From assembly GCF_041146795.1 (NCBI RefSeq), contig NC_135170.1, positions 6,660,033-6,724,032 of the forward strand: a stretch of DNA of 64,000 nucleotides, in the 5' to 3' direction. Both the position numbers and the translations under genes were made by a program. Source of the stretch: Maylandia zebra (taxonomy: Eukaryota; Chordata; Actinopteri; Cichliformes; Cichlidae). Under the pieces are notes generated by a model, which had not been told where the DNA came from, did no database searches, and was given only the letters and a program-made list of their open reading frames with translations. How positions within the stretch are numbered: position 1 is the stretch's first letter; each line of letters begins with the position of its first letter. Below, one piece after another: positions 48,830-61,976 of this stretch.

Positions 48830-51800
48830 TAACTTCCGGTCGAGTGAACGCTGGCGCGCTTGGCTGCCGCTGCTCACCGGTTATTATTATCTTATTTTTT
48901 AAGTTGCTGACGACAATTTAAATCAAGTATCTAAAACGCGGCCCTGTTTTGACTTGTTTTCGCAATATTTTCGGGCTTCTATTGCTTGCGCTGCAGCTGT
49001 CAGCGGTCCCTCCGTTTGTGTTCAGTGCTCGGCCCTGATTAAGATGCGGATCCACAGGGTGTTGGTGTGGCTTGTGCTCACCTGGGTTTTTTTATCCATC
49101 ATTCATCACCCGGCAACAGCTCTTCTCCAGTATTCTGCTACGGATCTTTTACGGCTCCGTTTTTGCCTGGCTATCTCTCCACCGGTGGCTCTATACTTCT
49201 ACCCGGACATCGCCTTCCAGCCCCGCCGCAGGTATATCCACCGAGGGCTTCAGCGGAAGTTCAACATCAGTGACACTAACTCAATATTTTCCATCTGGTC
49301 AAAAACTCGTCATCCTCCCTGCAAGACTGACCGGGCTGTTGACCACAGTGTGCTGGCCCACCTGGCTAGATCGACTAAGCCTACTGTCAGGCATGGTAAC
49401 TCCAGCATCAAGTTTGGTCTATTAAACATCCGCTCTCTCACTGGTAAGGGACATCTCGTCCATGATCTCCTCTGTGATCGTAAGTTGGACTTTCTTTGTT
49501 TAACTGAAACATGGCAACTGCCTAATGACTTTGTTTCTCTTAACGACTCCACTCCATCTGAGTTTGTTTACACCTGTCAACCTCGCATCTCGGGGAGGGG
49601 CGGAGGTCTCGCGATAATTCACCGGAGGCACTGGAAAGTGCTCCCTGTCTCTGCCCCTCCCTCCCATTCATTTGAATACACTGCACTACAGCTCCCTGGA
49701 TCTACCCCCACCATCATATGTACTGTTTATCGGCCACCTAAGCCAAACAAGGAGTTTTTAAATGAATTTTCTGCTCTTCTCACTCATTTTTCTGTACTTT
49801 CTCCAAATCTGATCATTGCTGGTGACTTCAATATTCATATGGACAATAATAAAATCCCTTTCCAGAGATTTTACCTCCTGCCTGGAAAGTTTTGGGCTTC
49901 TACAGTACATAGAATTTCCTACCCATTCCAAAGGTCATATCCTGGATTTGGTCTGTTGTTCTGGCATTACCCCCACCCATTGTAAAGCCACATTGTTTCC
50001 CCAGTCTGATCATATGTTTATTTCTTTTGATGCAAACATAACCGCTTCCAAAACCTGTATCTCTCGTAATATCACTTTTAGGAAAATTAGTAATATCAAC
50101 CCAGCTGTTTTTTCATCTGCCGTCCATGACCTTCCATCTATCCACTGCTCCTCAACCCCTCATGAACTCGTTTGTCATTATAATGTCAACCTTCATAACC
50201 TTCTTAACATATTTGCTCCCCTTAAACATCGAACTGTCTCATTTTCCCGTTCAGCTCCATGGTTTACCTCCGACCTGCGTCACCTTAAAGCTAAAGGACG
50301 CCAACTCGAACGTCTATTCAAGAAAACCGGACTTACTGTACATAAAGAAATGCACAATGATCATGTTTTGTTCTATAAGGACTGCATTGCCTCAGCCAAA
50401 TCTGCTTACTACTCTGGTTTAATTAGTTCTAATGAAGGTAACTCCAGGTCCCTCTATTCATTGTTCAGTAAAATTACAAAACCTCCAGACACATTCCCCT
50501 CCCAGATGTATTCTGTTGATTTTTGCAATTCTCTTATCTCTTTTTTCACTTGTAAAATCTCAGACATTCACCGTCAACTTAACTCTTTAGGAGCTCCTGG
50601 CTCTGAAGTAGACTTCCTGGTTCCCCCACTGTCTTCCTGTCAGCTATTTTCAAGCTTTACTCTTCCCTCCATAACTGATGTATCTAATCTCATTAAAAAA
50701 TCTAAGCCATCCACCTGTCAACTTGACCCTCTCCCTACTGTGTTAGTTAAAGCCTGTCTTCCCTCTTTAGCACCTCTCATAACCAATATTATTCATTCCT
50801 CCCTGAACACTGGGATTGTTCCTGAAGCACTGAAAAAGGCTTCTGTTATTCCAACTCTCAAAAAGCCTGGTGCAGACCCCAATAACTTTGATAATCTTCG
50901 CCCTATATCAAATCTCCCCTTTATTTCAAAAATTCTTGAAAAAGTTGTCACCGCCCAGCTTCATTCACATCTCAATGACCATAATCTCTATGAACAATTT
51001 CAATCTGGTTTCCGCCCCAATCATAGCACAGAAACTGCTCTGTTAAGGATTACCAATGACCTTCTGATGGCAGCTGATTCTGGTCTCCTATCCATTCTCA
51101 TCCTTCTTGATCTTAGTGCGGCGTTTGATACCATTTCTCACAATATTCTCCTGAACCGGTTAGCTTCCATTGGTATTAGTCATACCCCACTTACCTGGTT
51201 TACCTCCTATCTCTCAGACCGCACTCAGTTTATCCAACTTAAATCCCATTCTTCAGCTCTCTATCCTGTTTCTGCTGGTGTGCCCCAGGGTTCAGTATTG
51301 GGGCCTCTTTTATTCATTATTTATATGCTTCCTCTTGGTTATATATTCCGAAAATATAAATTTTCACTGTTATGCCGATGACACCCAGCTCTACCTTTCT
51401 TCTAAACCCAATTCATCCCTCCCACCTACCTCCCTCTCAGACTGTCTTATTGAGATTAGATCCTGGTTCTCCTCCAATTTCCTCAAACTTAACAGTAATA
51501 AAACTGAAGTTTTACTTGTTGGTACACCATCTATCTTAACCAAATCCCACAGCTTTTCCATTAACGTTGAAAATTCTCCCACCCTTCCCTCCCCTCAGGT
51601 TAAGAGTTTGGGTGTCATACTTGATAATACTCTTTCATTCCAGTCTCACATTAATTACATAACACGGTCTGCTTACTTCCATTTACGTAATATTCACCGA
51701 CTCCGTCCCTTCCTTACTCCCCATGCTGCTGCCATCCTTGTCCATAGTCTTATTACATCCCGTATTGATTACTGTAATTCCCTCCTATTTGGTCTCCCTA

Positions 51801-52370
51801 AAAGGTCCCTTCATAAACTCCAACTTCTTCAAAATTCTGCAGCTCGGGTCATAACTTGCACTCCGTTAAGTGCTCATATTACCCCAGTTCTTCAGCAGCT
51901 TCACTGGTTGCCCATAGAAGCCAGGATAAATTTTAAAATCTTACTTCTTGCATACAAGTGTATCCATAAATCTGCTCCTTCATATTTGTGTGACCTACTC
52001 CATATCACCACTGTTTCCCGCACTCTCAGATCATCATCTGCTATTCATCTTACTGTTCCGTCCTCACACCTTATCACTATGGGGAACAGAGCTTTCAGTC
52101 GCTCTGCTCCTCGGCCCTGGAACTCTCTTCCTCCTGCACTAAGAAATATTGACTCCCTCTCCGTATTTAAGACACAGCTCAAAACACATCTGTTTAAACT
52201 GGCTTATTCGCTTTAATGCTGATTTTATCTGTTGTCACGCTCTGTTTTGTAATTTTAACTTATTTTATGTATTTTATGACTATTGCTCCTTTTATTAATT
52301 GTGTTTTTTGTAAGGTGACCTTGGGTTTCTGAAAGGCGCCCTCAAATAAAATGTATTATTATTATTATTA
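48830..52370 (+). mobile_element. L2-clade LINE, nearly full length, two frame breaks
   Basis: The 5' GC-rich start (ACTTCCGGTCGAGTGAACG) is followed by one protein spread over three frames: 48954-49985, 49816-51381 and 51170-52216. Frame 1 has the AP endonuclease (FGLLNIRSLTGKGHLVHD, LTETWQ, IICTVYRPPKPNKEF, IIAGDFNIHMD). Frame 2 has FPQSDHMFISFD and the RT ([52 protein letters not shown]). Frame 3 has [13 protein letters not shown] with the catalytic ADD, and the C-terminus ([20 protein letters not shown]). The breaks are near 49855 and 51355. The 3' end TGAAAGGCGCCCTCAAATAAAATG with (ATT)n is typical of fish L2. It was recently mobile but now cannot encode its full protein. Confidence 0.9.
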
Positions 52371-53090
52371 TAAAAGGCACAGTCCAGTCTTAGGCTCCGC
52401 TCCCTGAGTGGAATAATGAGTCTATGTGAGTACAGCTGCGAGTGTACGCTAATTATTGAAATTAGAATTTAAAAAATAAATAATAAATGATATATCTACT
52501 GCTGTCAACTGGAAACAGTTGCAATCATATCAGCATCAAGCTTGGCTGAGAGCTGGTATCGCTGTGGTGTTTTATTACAAAACACATGAACACGGTCAAA
52601 TTGTGCAACTTTGAATAAAGCCCTAATAATGAAAAGCATTTTGAAGTTGTGTTCTGGTTATTTTTATTATTATATTCACATATATATTTTTCAGATAACA
52701 GATACATACATATATCATTGCTTTTACATAATTGGATCCCAAGTATGACATATTTTGCTTGTTATAACTGGCAGAAATTGAAAGTGATCACCAAGGCTTG
52801 AAGTGAAAACACAAATTGATCACACACTTTGAGTGTCACACATGATACAAATGATTTTTGTTTTTCACTGCATCATTATGGACTGATAACAAAGTGATAT
52901 CTCATCATCTCAGACATGTTAAACACATTGATGGTCTGCCAGAACATGTCTGAAAACATGTATTTCATTAATGACAGCTGAGCATTTTTGTGCCAGAAAA
53001 AATGTTCCAGTTAAAACCACTCTACAGTTTGTGTTTAGATGTGTCCTCGATCCAACACAGCTGATTCAAATGGCTAAATTACCTCCTCAA
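52371..53090. other. Intergenic, no gene recognised
   Basis: AT-rich, no feature supported. Confidence 0.4.
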
Positions 53091-53094
53091 CATG

Positions 53095-53207
53095 TCTTGA
53101 AGTTCTCCAAAGGCCTGGTAATGAACTAATCATGTGATTCCGGTGTGTTGACCCAGGGTGAGAGCAAAAACCTCATCCCTTGAGACCTGGAGTTGGCCAC
53201 CCCTGAG
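53095..53207. mobile_element. Right end of a hAT MITE
   Basis: Ends GACCTGGAGTTGGCCACCCCTG, the reverse of the widespread CAGGGGTGGCCAACTCC terminus. The left end was not found. It sits where the first exon of the ISG12-like gene would be expected. Confidence 0.5.
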
Positions 53208-53284
53208 GTAAGCAGTTTATTTAACTTTAGCTCATTTGAATCGAAGGCCGATCCAGGTCTGATCCATGTCTTGTCTTCCTGCAG

Positions 53285-53885
53285 TAGGTGCTGTAGTCGC
53301 TGCCCCTGCTCTTCTGGGAGCTGCTGGTTTCACCTCAGCTGGAATAGCTGCAGGCATGATGTCATTTGCTGCAGCTGCTAATGGAGGAGGAGTGGCAGCC
53401 GGAAGTTTTGCAGTCAGCAGGTAAATTAATAATTTGATGTTTCATTAGGATTTTAACTTGCAACAACATCCAAAAATAAAAAGTTCATGAAAATATCATA
53501 ATTTTAGATTAGATAATGACACTATGCTGTATCATTATGATAATTATGGTCATTATGATAAACATAACTATGACATCATCAATGATATCATTACAACAAT
53601 AACTGTGAATAATGATGATGATAATGATACAGTTCAAGGATAGATAAATTTGGCTGTCATCTTTACAGCAGTGCATGATATGACTTCTTATGATGATAAT
53701 GATAGAGTACACTGTGATATCAGCAGGACTGAAGTGATATTTAGTCATTAGGCACAAAGCATAAGTATTTATCACTTTCTTTGTCTAATGGTGCTGCAGG
53801 TGCAGCTGGTATGTCAGCTACTGCAGGTCCCGCTGTGGCTGGTGCTGGAGCAGCAGTGGGTTGGTTGGTGAGTTTCATCAGCTAA
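53285..53885 (+). pseudogene. ISG12/IFI27-like interferon-induced gene, two exons, frame-disrupted
   Basis: Exon 53285-53420 (acceptor CTTCCTGCAG, donor CAG|GTAAAT) encodes GAVVAAPALLGAAGFTSAGI, AAGMMSFAAAANGGGVAAGS, the conserved ISG12 repeat-like hydrophobic domain. Exon 53800-53885 encodes GAAGMSATAGPAVAGAGAAV, GWLVSFIS and stops at TAA 53883-53885. Family members are short, hydrophobic, interferon-inducible proteins of mitochondria, ER or nuclear envelope. The exons do not join in frame: the first ends in phase 2, the second needs phase 1. The end of exon one (TTTTGCAGTCAGCAG) looks as if the usual ..LVAVLQSAG text lost bases, since QSAG is present in the shifted frame. No first exon with a start is visible; a hAT end lies there. 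Likely a dead copy; an unusual splice donor is the alternative. Confidence 0.75.
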
Positions 53886-56800
53886 AAATCACGAAGAACT
53901 CGTATATTTGCTTTATGCCAAAACTGGAAGTCTTGTTATTCTTCTCAAGCTTGTTTTCATCATTGTGTTTTAATTGTGTTCATTATGATACATTTATATT
54001 AAAATTAAGTATTATGGTGCAAAGTTTTAAACCGCGTGTGTATCATTAATGCAGCTAACTGTATACACAGTTACAAGGAAAAGACATGATTTTGTGTACA
54101 AGTCAGAGAGACAACTGAACGTCTCAGTGAAACTAAATCTGTTTTCATCTGTTCTTTTGGAACATTTGTGTGTGGCATTTTCAATCAGCTGTCTTGTGGA
54201 ATAGCATCCAAAACACTGATGGACTTTTATTATGTACAGCCGTGATATTCTCTCAGAAGTTGAGAAAATATCAGGGCTGAAAAGCCATATTTGAAAAAGT
54301 CTTTATTTCCTTCCATATCTGCATCTCAATTTATATTATTGTGGGTAATTTAATAATTCTTACAGGCTATATGAAGGGATAACATTATTATAAAAAAATA
54401 CAGACTCATGTATGTCTTCCCAGTGCATGTGATGCTTTCAAAGATAACTCAGATGACACCAAAAACTCAACTGCAGATATGGAAGTATGTGAAATGTTTT
54501 TTTTCCAGTGTCACATTACTGCCACATGCCCCGTTTCATATGACAAAACCAGTTTTAATCCCACCTTGTTTATATATTATACAGCTTTTTACCAACTTCA
54601 TAAGAAAAAGAAATTCCATAATGAGTGGTGTGTTGGTGAAAAAAGTACATTGAGATGATACAACAAAAAATGCAGCATGAAGCAAAGTTGGACGAGCTGT
54701 TATTTTTTTAAATTGATCTATGAAACAGATTTTATGAAGGGATCTCTTGATAACTGCACTGAGTGATTTTGTTTGCTGAAATGTTCTATTTCCAATTGTA
54801 AACTGTTTTTCAAGAGCAGTAATTAAAAGGATAGAACAGCAGCTAGTTTGCTTTTCTTCCACCTCAATTTACAGAGAAATAGTGCGTTTTGGGAACATTT
54901 CTTCCCATCTTTTTGGAACTACTATCAAGTACTACACAAACAGTAATGTAGTACACACACATTTAGTATAAAGTTGGGAGCTTAGAGTATTTCTTGGAAC
55001 TGTGGGGAAATGCATGTATTGTCTGACTTAGATGCAATAGTGTTGGGAATTCTTCCAGCAGGACCCTGCTGTGAGCATGAGAGTACTGACAGCAATGATA
55101 GTTATACGAGGATTATGTGGACAGCAAAGTAGATAAAGTTTATGTTCTTACACAGTTTTCTGAGTATACACTTAATCTTTAAACAATGGAGGAATTATTC
55201 ACATTCTTCACTTTACAACAAAGTACTAACATCACCCTGTGAACATTACATCCTGTATTTGTAGCATTAATATTATGTGAGAACAATGCAATCGTAAAAA
55301 TTGGAATCAAAGAGCTCAGAAACAGTTATTTTTTAAAATATTTTGTTTTGTTTATATTTTTATTTATTGTCAACAATCTTCATTTAATATTATATTACAG
55401 CAAATTTGGTTAACTATTTCTATTCAGCCCTGACACTGGCACAGCCAGATATTCAAAGCCTTCATTTTTTATTTTTAATCAGTTTCATACATTGAATAGT
55501 TTTCACTTCTTACAAAATGTAATTCTCAGAATTTTTTTTTTTTTTAAATTCAGGTCATTTCAGTTTTATCTATACAGCACCAAATCACAACAACGGTCGC
55601 TTTATATTGTAAGGCAGACGCTACAATTTATGTCACAATAGCAGGAAGTCAGGACCTGAAATTCAGACTGGGCAGACCGTTCTATCACAAAGGTTTTTTT
55701 TTTATTCAGAGGCAGTGTGACCAAGAAGTCAGAGGACTTAGGCTGAGGGATTTGCGCAGAGAGATCGATAGAGAATTGATGGGGTGTTTCAGATAATCTG
55801 GGTTAACTGTTCCCGTGAAATTTCAGGAGCTAAGAGGGGTTAGTCCGTATAAGGCGAAAAAGGGAGGGATCGGTGGCCAGCGGGCAGGCAGGTGGAGGGC
55901 TCAGAGTTCCATGATCCATTCACAACCATTAAGGGGAGATAGCTTGAGGTCTTTGACCAGCGCGATCTGCTTAAGCTGACCAGCTGGAACAAATAGAGAA
56001 CTAGTTGCCACATAACTAGAAGTAGAAATAAACACTAGTAGGCAGATCTGAGTACCACTGAAGAGGTGAAGAGTCTGGTGAAGCTCTGTGGCACAAGGCG
56101 TCCTTAAATACTACCTGCTCCATGAAGCGATGCAGCTCAGCAGGAAAGATCGGTGTCCAGTTCTTGGACTCTGCCCTAGGGTGGACCCCTCCTCTCCAGA
56201 GGAAGGGAGAGAAGGAAAAATATTTTCCATGAAACAAGGAGAGAAATTCTGGGTGCATGATAATTTGATCTCTTATCAGTCCAATTTAACCCACAAATCT
56301 GAAGCTTCAGTCTCTAAATTAACCAAATGTAATGTTTCTTTAATCAGCACAGTAACCTTCAGCTCTGCTTGTCAGTATAAAGATGTTTGTAGTCAAATAT
56401 GAATTATCTAACATGAAAAACGTGTATTGAGTAGAACAATGTGATTCCTTTCAAAACAGGAGTAATTGTTACTAAAAATGTGCTGTACTGTACTTTAATC
56501 ATGAAAAACAAGGACTTTTCAAACTGAGTCCAATCTTTTGAGCAGTAGTTTATACTGTTTGTTTGTGTCTGACTGCATCTGATCAAGGTTTTGTCAGCAT
56601 TTTGAAACAAAGACTCAACTTTCTAGCTCTGTATTTCAACAAAAATTGAGCTGAACTATTCCAATGGCAGTGAAAAACTCTCCCTGACAAGTCCACTTTA
56701 TTGCGTGTTCATTGGCGTTTTCTTATCAGTGGCTCATATTTAACTAATCCACTTTTGCATTCATATTAATACTGATCTGTCACGCTTATCAGTGGCTCAT

Positions 56801-56957
56801 GGTTGCTTAAAGCCTATGTCTGTACTTGAGCACAGAGGCAGAGCATCATTCAATCCTGCCAGCTGCCTGTCTTGGCAGCATTTCAAGGATGACAGACTCC
56901 ACTTTCTCTGCAGCAAGACAGCTCATAACTTTTTAACAGTCTGTCCCTGTCCTGATA
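53886..56957. other. Intergenic, one repeat-like patch
   Basis: No gene recognised. At 55555-55620 the text TCATTTCAGTTTTATCTATACAGCACCAAATCACAACAACGGTCGC resembles a common teleost repeat, continuing perhaps to 56230 with GC-richer DNA. I cannot assign its ends or family. Confidence 0.4.
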
Positions 56958-56965
56958 CTCTACAT

Positions 56966-57509
56966 CAGGGGTGCTCACACCTTTTCCGCATGTGAGCTAC
57001 TTATAAAATGACCAAGTCAAAATGATCTACCCACTACAAAAATCCAAAACATATACTTATTTATAAATATATTGAGGATTCTTTATATCTACAATGTATA
57101 TACATGCATAACCGCAATATCCAATATTTCACAACACAATTAACTATGTAAATTTTTTGTCATTACCTGAGTTTACTCTGATGACTTGCACTGAATTGAA
57201 TCAGCCAGGGATGCATAGTCCGGACAGTAGCTGCTGACGGCCAGGTTTAAGAGAAAAAACCGAGAGCTAAAAATTGGAGTTAACTCGCTGACTAGCTTGT
57301 CAGTTTTACTACACTTCGCGCCGCTGTTTGCGCATGCGCAGCGACCTAAGCGTCAGAAAAAATCTGCTGTCATCTGACTGGCTTCCCTGTATCAATCAAG
57401 TGACGGGATGGATGATAGGCTGGCATCTATTTTTTTAATGCCATGCGATCTACCAATACTACCTTTGCGATCGACTGGTCGATCGCGATCGACGTATTGA
57501 GCACCCCTG
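56966..57509. mobile_element. hAT MITE, 544 bp, with exact 8-bp target duplication
   Basis: Starts CAGGGGTGCTCACACC and ends TTGAGCACCCCTG. CTCTACAT flanks it at 56958-56965 and 57510-57517. Inside are GAGCTACTTATAAAATGACCAAG and, near the right end, the palindromic CGATCGACTGGTCGATCGCGATCG. No ORF. Confidence 0.92.
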
Positions 57510-57517
57510 CTCTACAT

Positions 57518-59094
57518 CATCTGCTTTAATCAATAACCATGGACTCTCACTGCAATTTACGCTACAGCTCAAAAGTTTGAATCAAGTTAGAAATGTCTTG
57601 TTTTATGAAGAAAATAAAGGTTAGTTTGATGTTGAGTAACACAAAATTAATCAGTCAGGTAAAGAAATATAAATGCTTAATAGTAACACTGAGCATAACT
57701 CAGGAATGAGGTTGGAATATCTACGCAGGTGTACACAGGCCCATTTTCATCAACAGTGCCTCCTGTCTTTCAGTGGTACATTGTGTTATCTACTGTAAGT
57801 TTATCACATTAAATCCCAACTTATCAGTCAAGAACACTTTTACCAAAGATATCAGCACAGACCAAAACTACTTTGCTGATTAAGAAAATAATACATGTTC
57901 CCATATTACTGTGTGGATCATCCCATTTTCTCTTTTCACATTGATTAATCCAAGTTGGCACTTTTCTGTAAACACAGTGAACATTTGGATGTGCCACTGC
58001 CTTCAGCTTTTTATCAGCTTCACTGATGAAAGAACTTTTTATTTCTAAAAAAAATTGCTTTTTTAAATAAATCATTTATAAATCCTTTACTTCCACCTAT
58101 TTCAAGACTTTATTAGAAAAAAGCCAACAAAAGCCCCAGATCCCAAACAAAACCATATTTGTTTTTGTGATCTCTGCAACAATGGTCACAGTGGCTGATT
58201 TAATTTAAGCACATTTTGCCCCATTGAAATCATCTGGGTAACAAATTAAGCCTTCATACTTATCAGGGTGCAGGAGTGGGCTCATTCTCGTGTTAGCTAT
58301 TAATTCCATCCTATCCAAAGCTTACATAACACGGGTATTTTCTTCTTCTTTTTTTCTTTTTTTTAAACTGGCTTTCTTTACATACACAAATTTAAAATTT
58401 TCTCAGGTCAAATCACTTCTACAATGTTTTTCTTTCATTTTTGATGAACACCTGTCTGTGCTAATTTTTACTGTGTACTTTTCATGTTGACATCCCCCAG
58501 GACAACATCACAAAAACCTGTTTTATTGTGAATAAATATGTGTGATGGCTCTTAGAAATCTATATCCTCTTCCAGGTTTTGGTGGCTACTTGTATTTAGA
58601 GCGATATTTGTCACCGTGGTTAGTTACTCAGCTGAGACTATATATGGACCTCAGCAACCTCAGTTTCTATCACTTATTCTTCCAGGTCATTTGGGATTAT
58701 TTAAATTTTATTTGATTACACACACATTTACACACTACACAAATTACAGACAAACTGGTGATATTCTTGACTTTTAAATACATTTATTTTTTTCAGTGAG
58801 GTGTATATATTATGTCTTTCCCTTCCCCAGTTTTCTGTGGTTTTATGTTATATTATACCATTTAATTTTTGTATTATAATCTGTGAATGGTCCTAGGCTG
58901 CACTTACATGGCATTGTATATGAAGTATATATGTCTCTGCTTTCTTTTGGTTTTTTTAATTACGAACCATGTCACTGTTAGATATACAGGAGTTGAGCCA
59001 AATGCATCCCTGTAGTGCACAGTTACCTTGGATGGTCTTGCAAGGTCATGATTCCTGGCAGAAAATTTGTGCGAAATGAAGAGTTTCCCACATT
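57518..59094. other. Intergenic, no gene recognised
   Basis: AT-rich, no supported feature. Confidence 0.4.
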
Positions 59095-59970
59095 TTTCTG
59101 CAATGCAGCATATTTGAGGAGAGGGTGGCCTCCTTTAAGTTCCTCAGCACCCACGTATCTGAGGACCTATCTTGGTCCACAAACACATCAGCCCTAGTGA
59201 AGAAAGCCCAGCAGCGCCTCCATTTCCTGAGGGTTTGGAGATAGAACAGGCTGCAGACTGACCTACTAGTGTCCTTCTACCGAACCACTATCTGTGTGGT
59301 ACGCTGGTTGCACGACAGCTGACAAGAGGAGACTACAGAGGGTCATCAAAACTGCAGAGAAGGTGATCGGCTGTCCACTGTCCCCCCTGGACTCCATTGC
59401 CAGCTCGAGATGTCTCTCCAGAGCCAGGGGAATTATAAAGGACTACCTCCACCCTAACCACCACCTCTTCAACATCCTGCCCTCTGGAAAAAAGTTGAGA
59501 TTACTAAACTAAAGAACAGCTTCTTCCCGTGGGCTGACAGAACTCTTAATGCAAACTAAGAGTGTGAACAGACTTCTCCAACACATCCACTCTGACGCTT
59601 CTAATCAACTATGTTGCTGCCATCCCATGTGCAATATCTCAGTCTTTTCATGTTCTGTGCAATATTTTTGGCCCATGTGTAATATCTTTGGTATGTGCAA
59701 TATTTTGGTCTCACTGGAACTACCACCTCCACCCTAACTGACCATAGCCACTCCACCCTTATTTATTTATTATATTGTATAACTGACCTTGTATACAGCC
59801 CACAATGTTTCTCTTTCAATGTTTCTACGCATACACCATGTACATTGTTACTCACATATATGTATAAATATATATTGCTTTTTTCCCTCATTGTATATTG
59901 TTTTCTTTACTTTTGCACCTTTGTGGTCCATCTACCCAATTTCGCTGTGCAAGAAACCGCACAATGACAA
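59095..59970 (+). mobile_element. Rex-like LINE RT C-terminal fragment
   Basis: Pieces of the RT C-terminus can be read: EDLSWSTNTSALVKKAQQRLH, WYAGCTTADKRRLQRVIKTA, GCPLSPLDSIASSRCLSRAR and LPSGKKLRLL, in at least two frames. The 3' UTR ends near TTTCGCTGTGCAAGAAACCGCACAATGACAATA. It is a 5'-truncated, broken copy of a relative of the 15800 element. Confidence 0.75.
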
Positions 59971-61326
59971 TAGAAGCTGTAAGTCTCTTTAAGTTTTTAT
60001 TTTCTCTTTTATTCCCAAAGTTTTGCACATTTACAGTTTCAGTAGTGAAAATGGTTTCAATGTCCAGATTCTGTGTGCACAGACATAATCAAGTTTTGAC
60101 CTTGGCAGATTAGTGTGTGTGTGGCTGCAGGAATGTGAAAGATAATAAATATGTCACCAGCCCATCATTATGCATAACTCTGAATGAAATGGTGTTATTT
60201 ATGGTGTATTTGTTGAACACAGAATCATGATTTACAAGTGATTTTGCTGATAGTTAAGGATGCTTAATTGCTTATTATTGATCAGAATATAATCAGGTGT
60301 AAGTTTAATAAATAAAAGGGATATAAAAAATATAGTGATAATTCTAAGACAGGCCTCACACTGATGTCGGGATGCTGCTTGGCAAAATCTGATATTTCAT
60401 TCCTACCCAGTATCATGGTCCTCCAGTTTCCTGCCTTGCCCGCTTCTCTCTCTCTCTTTGTCTCTAACCACACTTTGTTTTGCAGTGTCTTCCTCCAGCA
60501 TCTGGCTGACTGCACTTGGGTTGACTTGGGTACTTGCCTCATCATCCGGTTCCTTTAAGCTGGAGGAGGACTGTCATTCAACGCCGGACTGCTAACTAAA
60601 CAGTTAGTGAAGTTTGGTTTCTGCCACATTTAATCGTTTGTCTTCTTTGTTTGCCTTGAAGCTGCCACTTACCTTCTGTTCCTGTTTGTACAGGAATCGA
60701 GTGTGAGGGCTGAGTGAGTGTTTGGACTGTGAGTATTTTGGGGTCAGTTTGGTGGATTTGTCTCTGGCCATCCCTGTGGCATGGATGAGTGGCCTTCTGG
60801 ATAACCTGCTGTTCTTGAGATATAGTTTGCAAATTCGTTACTTCCCTGTGTGAATTGCCGGGACTGTAAATAAATGCTGGTAATTCCTTAGTCCACATTT
60901 TGAATCCTTCCAAGCACTCACCATGATGCCCAGACTCTTGGTACCCGCAAAGATTACAGTAAACACACTCTTGCATTATTCAATTCAGGTGCTGAGCAGA
61001 ACTTTATTGGTCATTCTCTTGCAGCAAAAATAAACATAATAGTCCTTCTGCTTCTTTAAACTCTGCCTGTCTCTGCTCTAAATGGTTCCCGACTCAATGA
61101 CTCATAGAACACTAAACCCAAAAGAGAAGTTATGGAAAAAGACATCATCGAGCAATTATTCAGTGGTAAATATGGATATAAATGTAATAGGTTAATAATG
61201 AATGTTTAAAAACGTTCCTGTGATTATTTTCATGTTGGCTTGAAATAAAATATATTCCTCTGGTGTTACTGCAGCTTACTGTGAAATCTCAAGCTGACCA
61301 ATCTTGCCATCATTTATTGTCAACAC
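59971..61326. other. Intergenic, no gene recognised
   Basis: A 126-codon minus-strand frame at 60596-60976 contains CNLCGYQESGHHGECLEGF, a Cys/His spacing that could be a zinc knuckle, with Gln/Thr-rich text after it. I cannot place it in a family and do not call it as a gene. Confidence 0.35.
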
Positions 61327-61329
61327 TTA

Positions 61330-61923
61330 GGCTACGTCCACACGTCCACGGGTATTTTTGAAAACGAAGATTTTCTGTTTTCGTTTATAAAAAATCCCGT
61401 CCACACATAAAGCCAAAAACGAAGTGAAACGCTTCTATAAACATGCCAGTGTAGCAGGTGGCGCTATATTCCTATCTGTGTAGAAATGTTGGCCAATCAG
61501 AAGTCAATAAGCCTGGGCGGGAAAGAGTAAACAAAGATGGCGCATAGAAGCAGAACTGAGTCGTATGTGTGGAGGGACAGTAACTGTGTGTGTATATGTA
61601 AGCATTTAAACACTGCAGAGAGTAAAATTAACAGTAACATTTTGTCTAAATCCGCCATTGTAGAAATTCATTTCACTGAAACAATAACGTGGCGCACAGT
61701 GTGACGTCAAAAAAGGCGCACACCTTTGACGCTGCGTTTTCTCTGTTTATCTCGTCCACACGTAATAGCAAAAACCGAGTTTTTGAAAATATCCACCCTG
61801 GCAGGAGTTTTTAAAAATCTCAGTTTTCAATGACCGAAAACGGCGTTTACGTGTGGACGAAAGGTGCAAACGCATAGAAAAATCTGCGTTTTCAAAAATA
61901 CCCAGGTACGTGTGGACGTAGCC
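61330..61923. mobile_element. PIF/Harbinger-type MITE, 594 bp, TTA target duplication
   Basis: Inverted ends GGCTACGTCCACACGT and ACGTGTGGACGTAGCC, flanked by TTA at 61327-61329 and 61924-61926. A 3-bp TTA duplication is the mark of PIF/Harbinger elements. The inside repeats ACGTGTGGAC/GTCCACACGT several times, so the copy is full of foldback potential. A second, end-less copy is at 3190-3405. Confidence 0.85.
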
Positions 61924-61976
61924 TTATGAACATTTTTTATGTGGTTGTATTTCGGATGTTTATGAAGTTCAGGTCA

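Noticed and set aside
60596-60976. 126-codon minus-strand frame with CNLCGYQESGHHGEC
   Set aside because: The Cys/His spacing could suggest a zinc knuckle, but nothing else identifies a protein or element.
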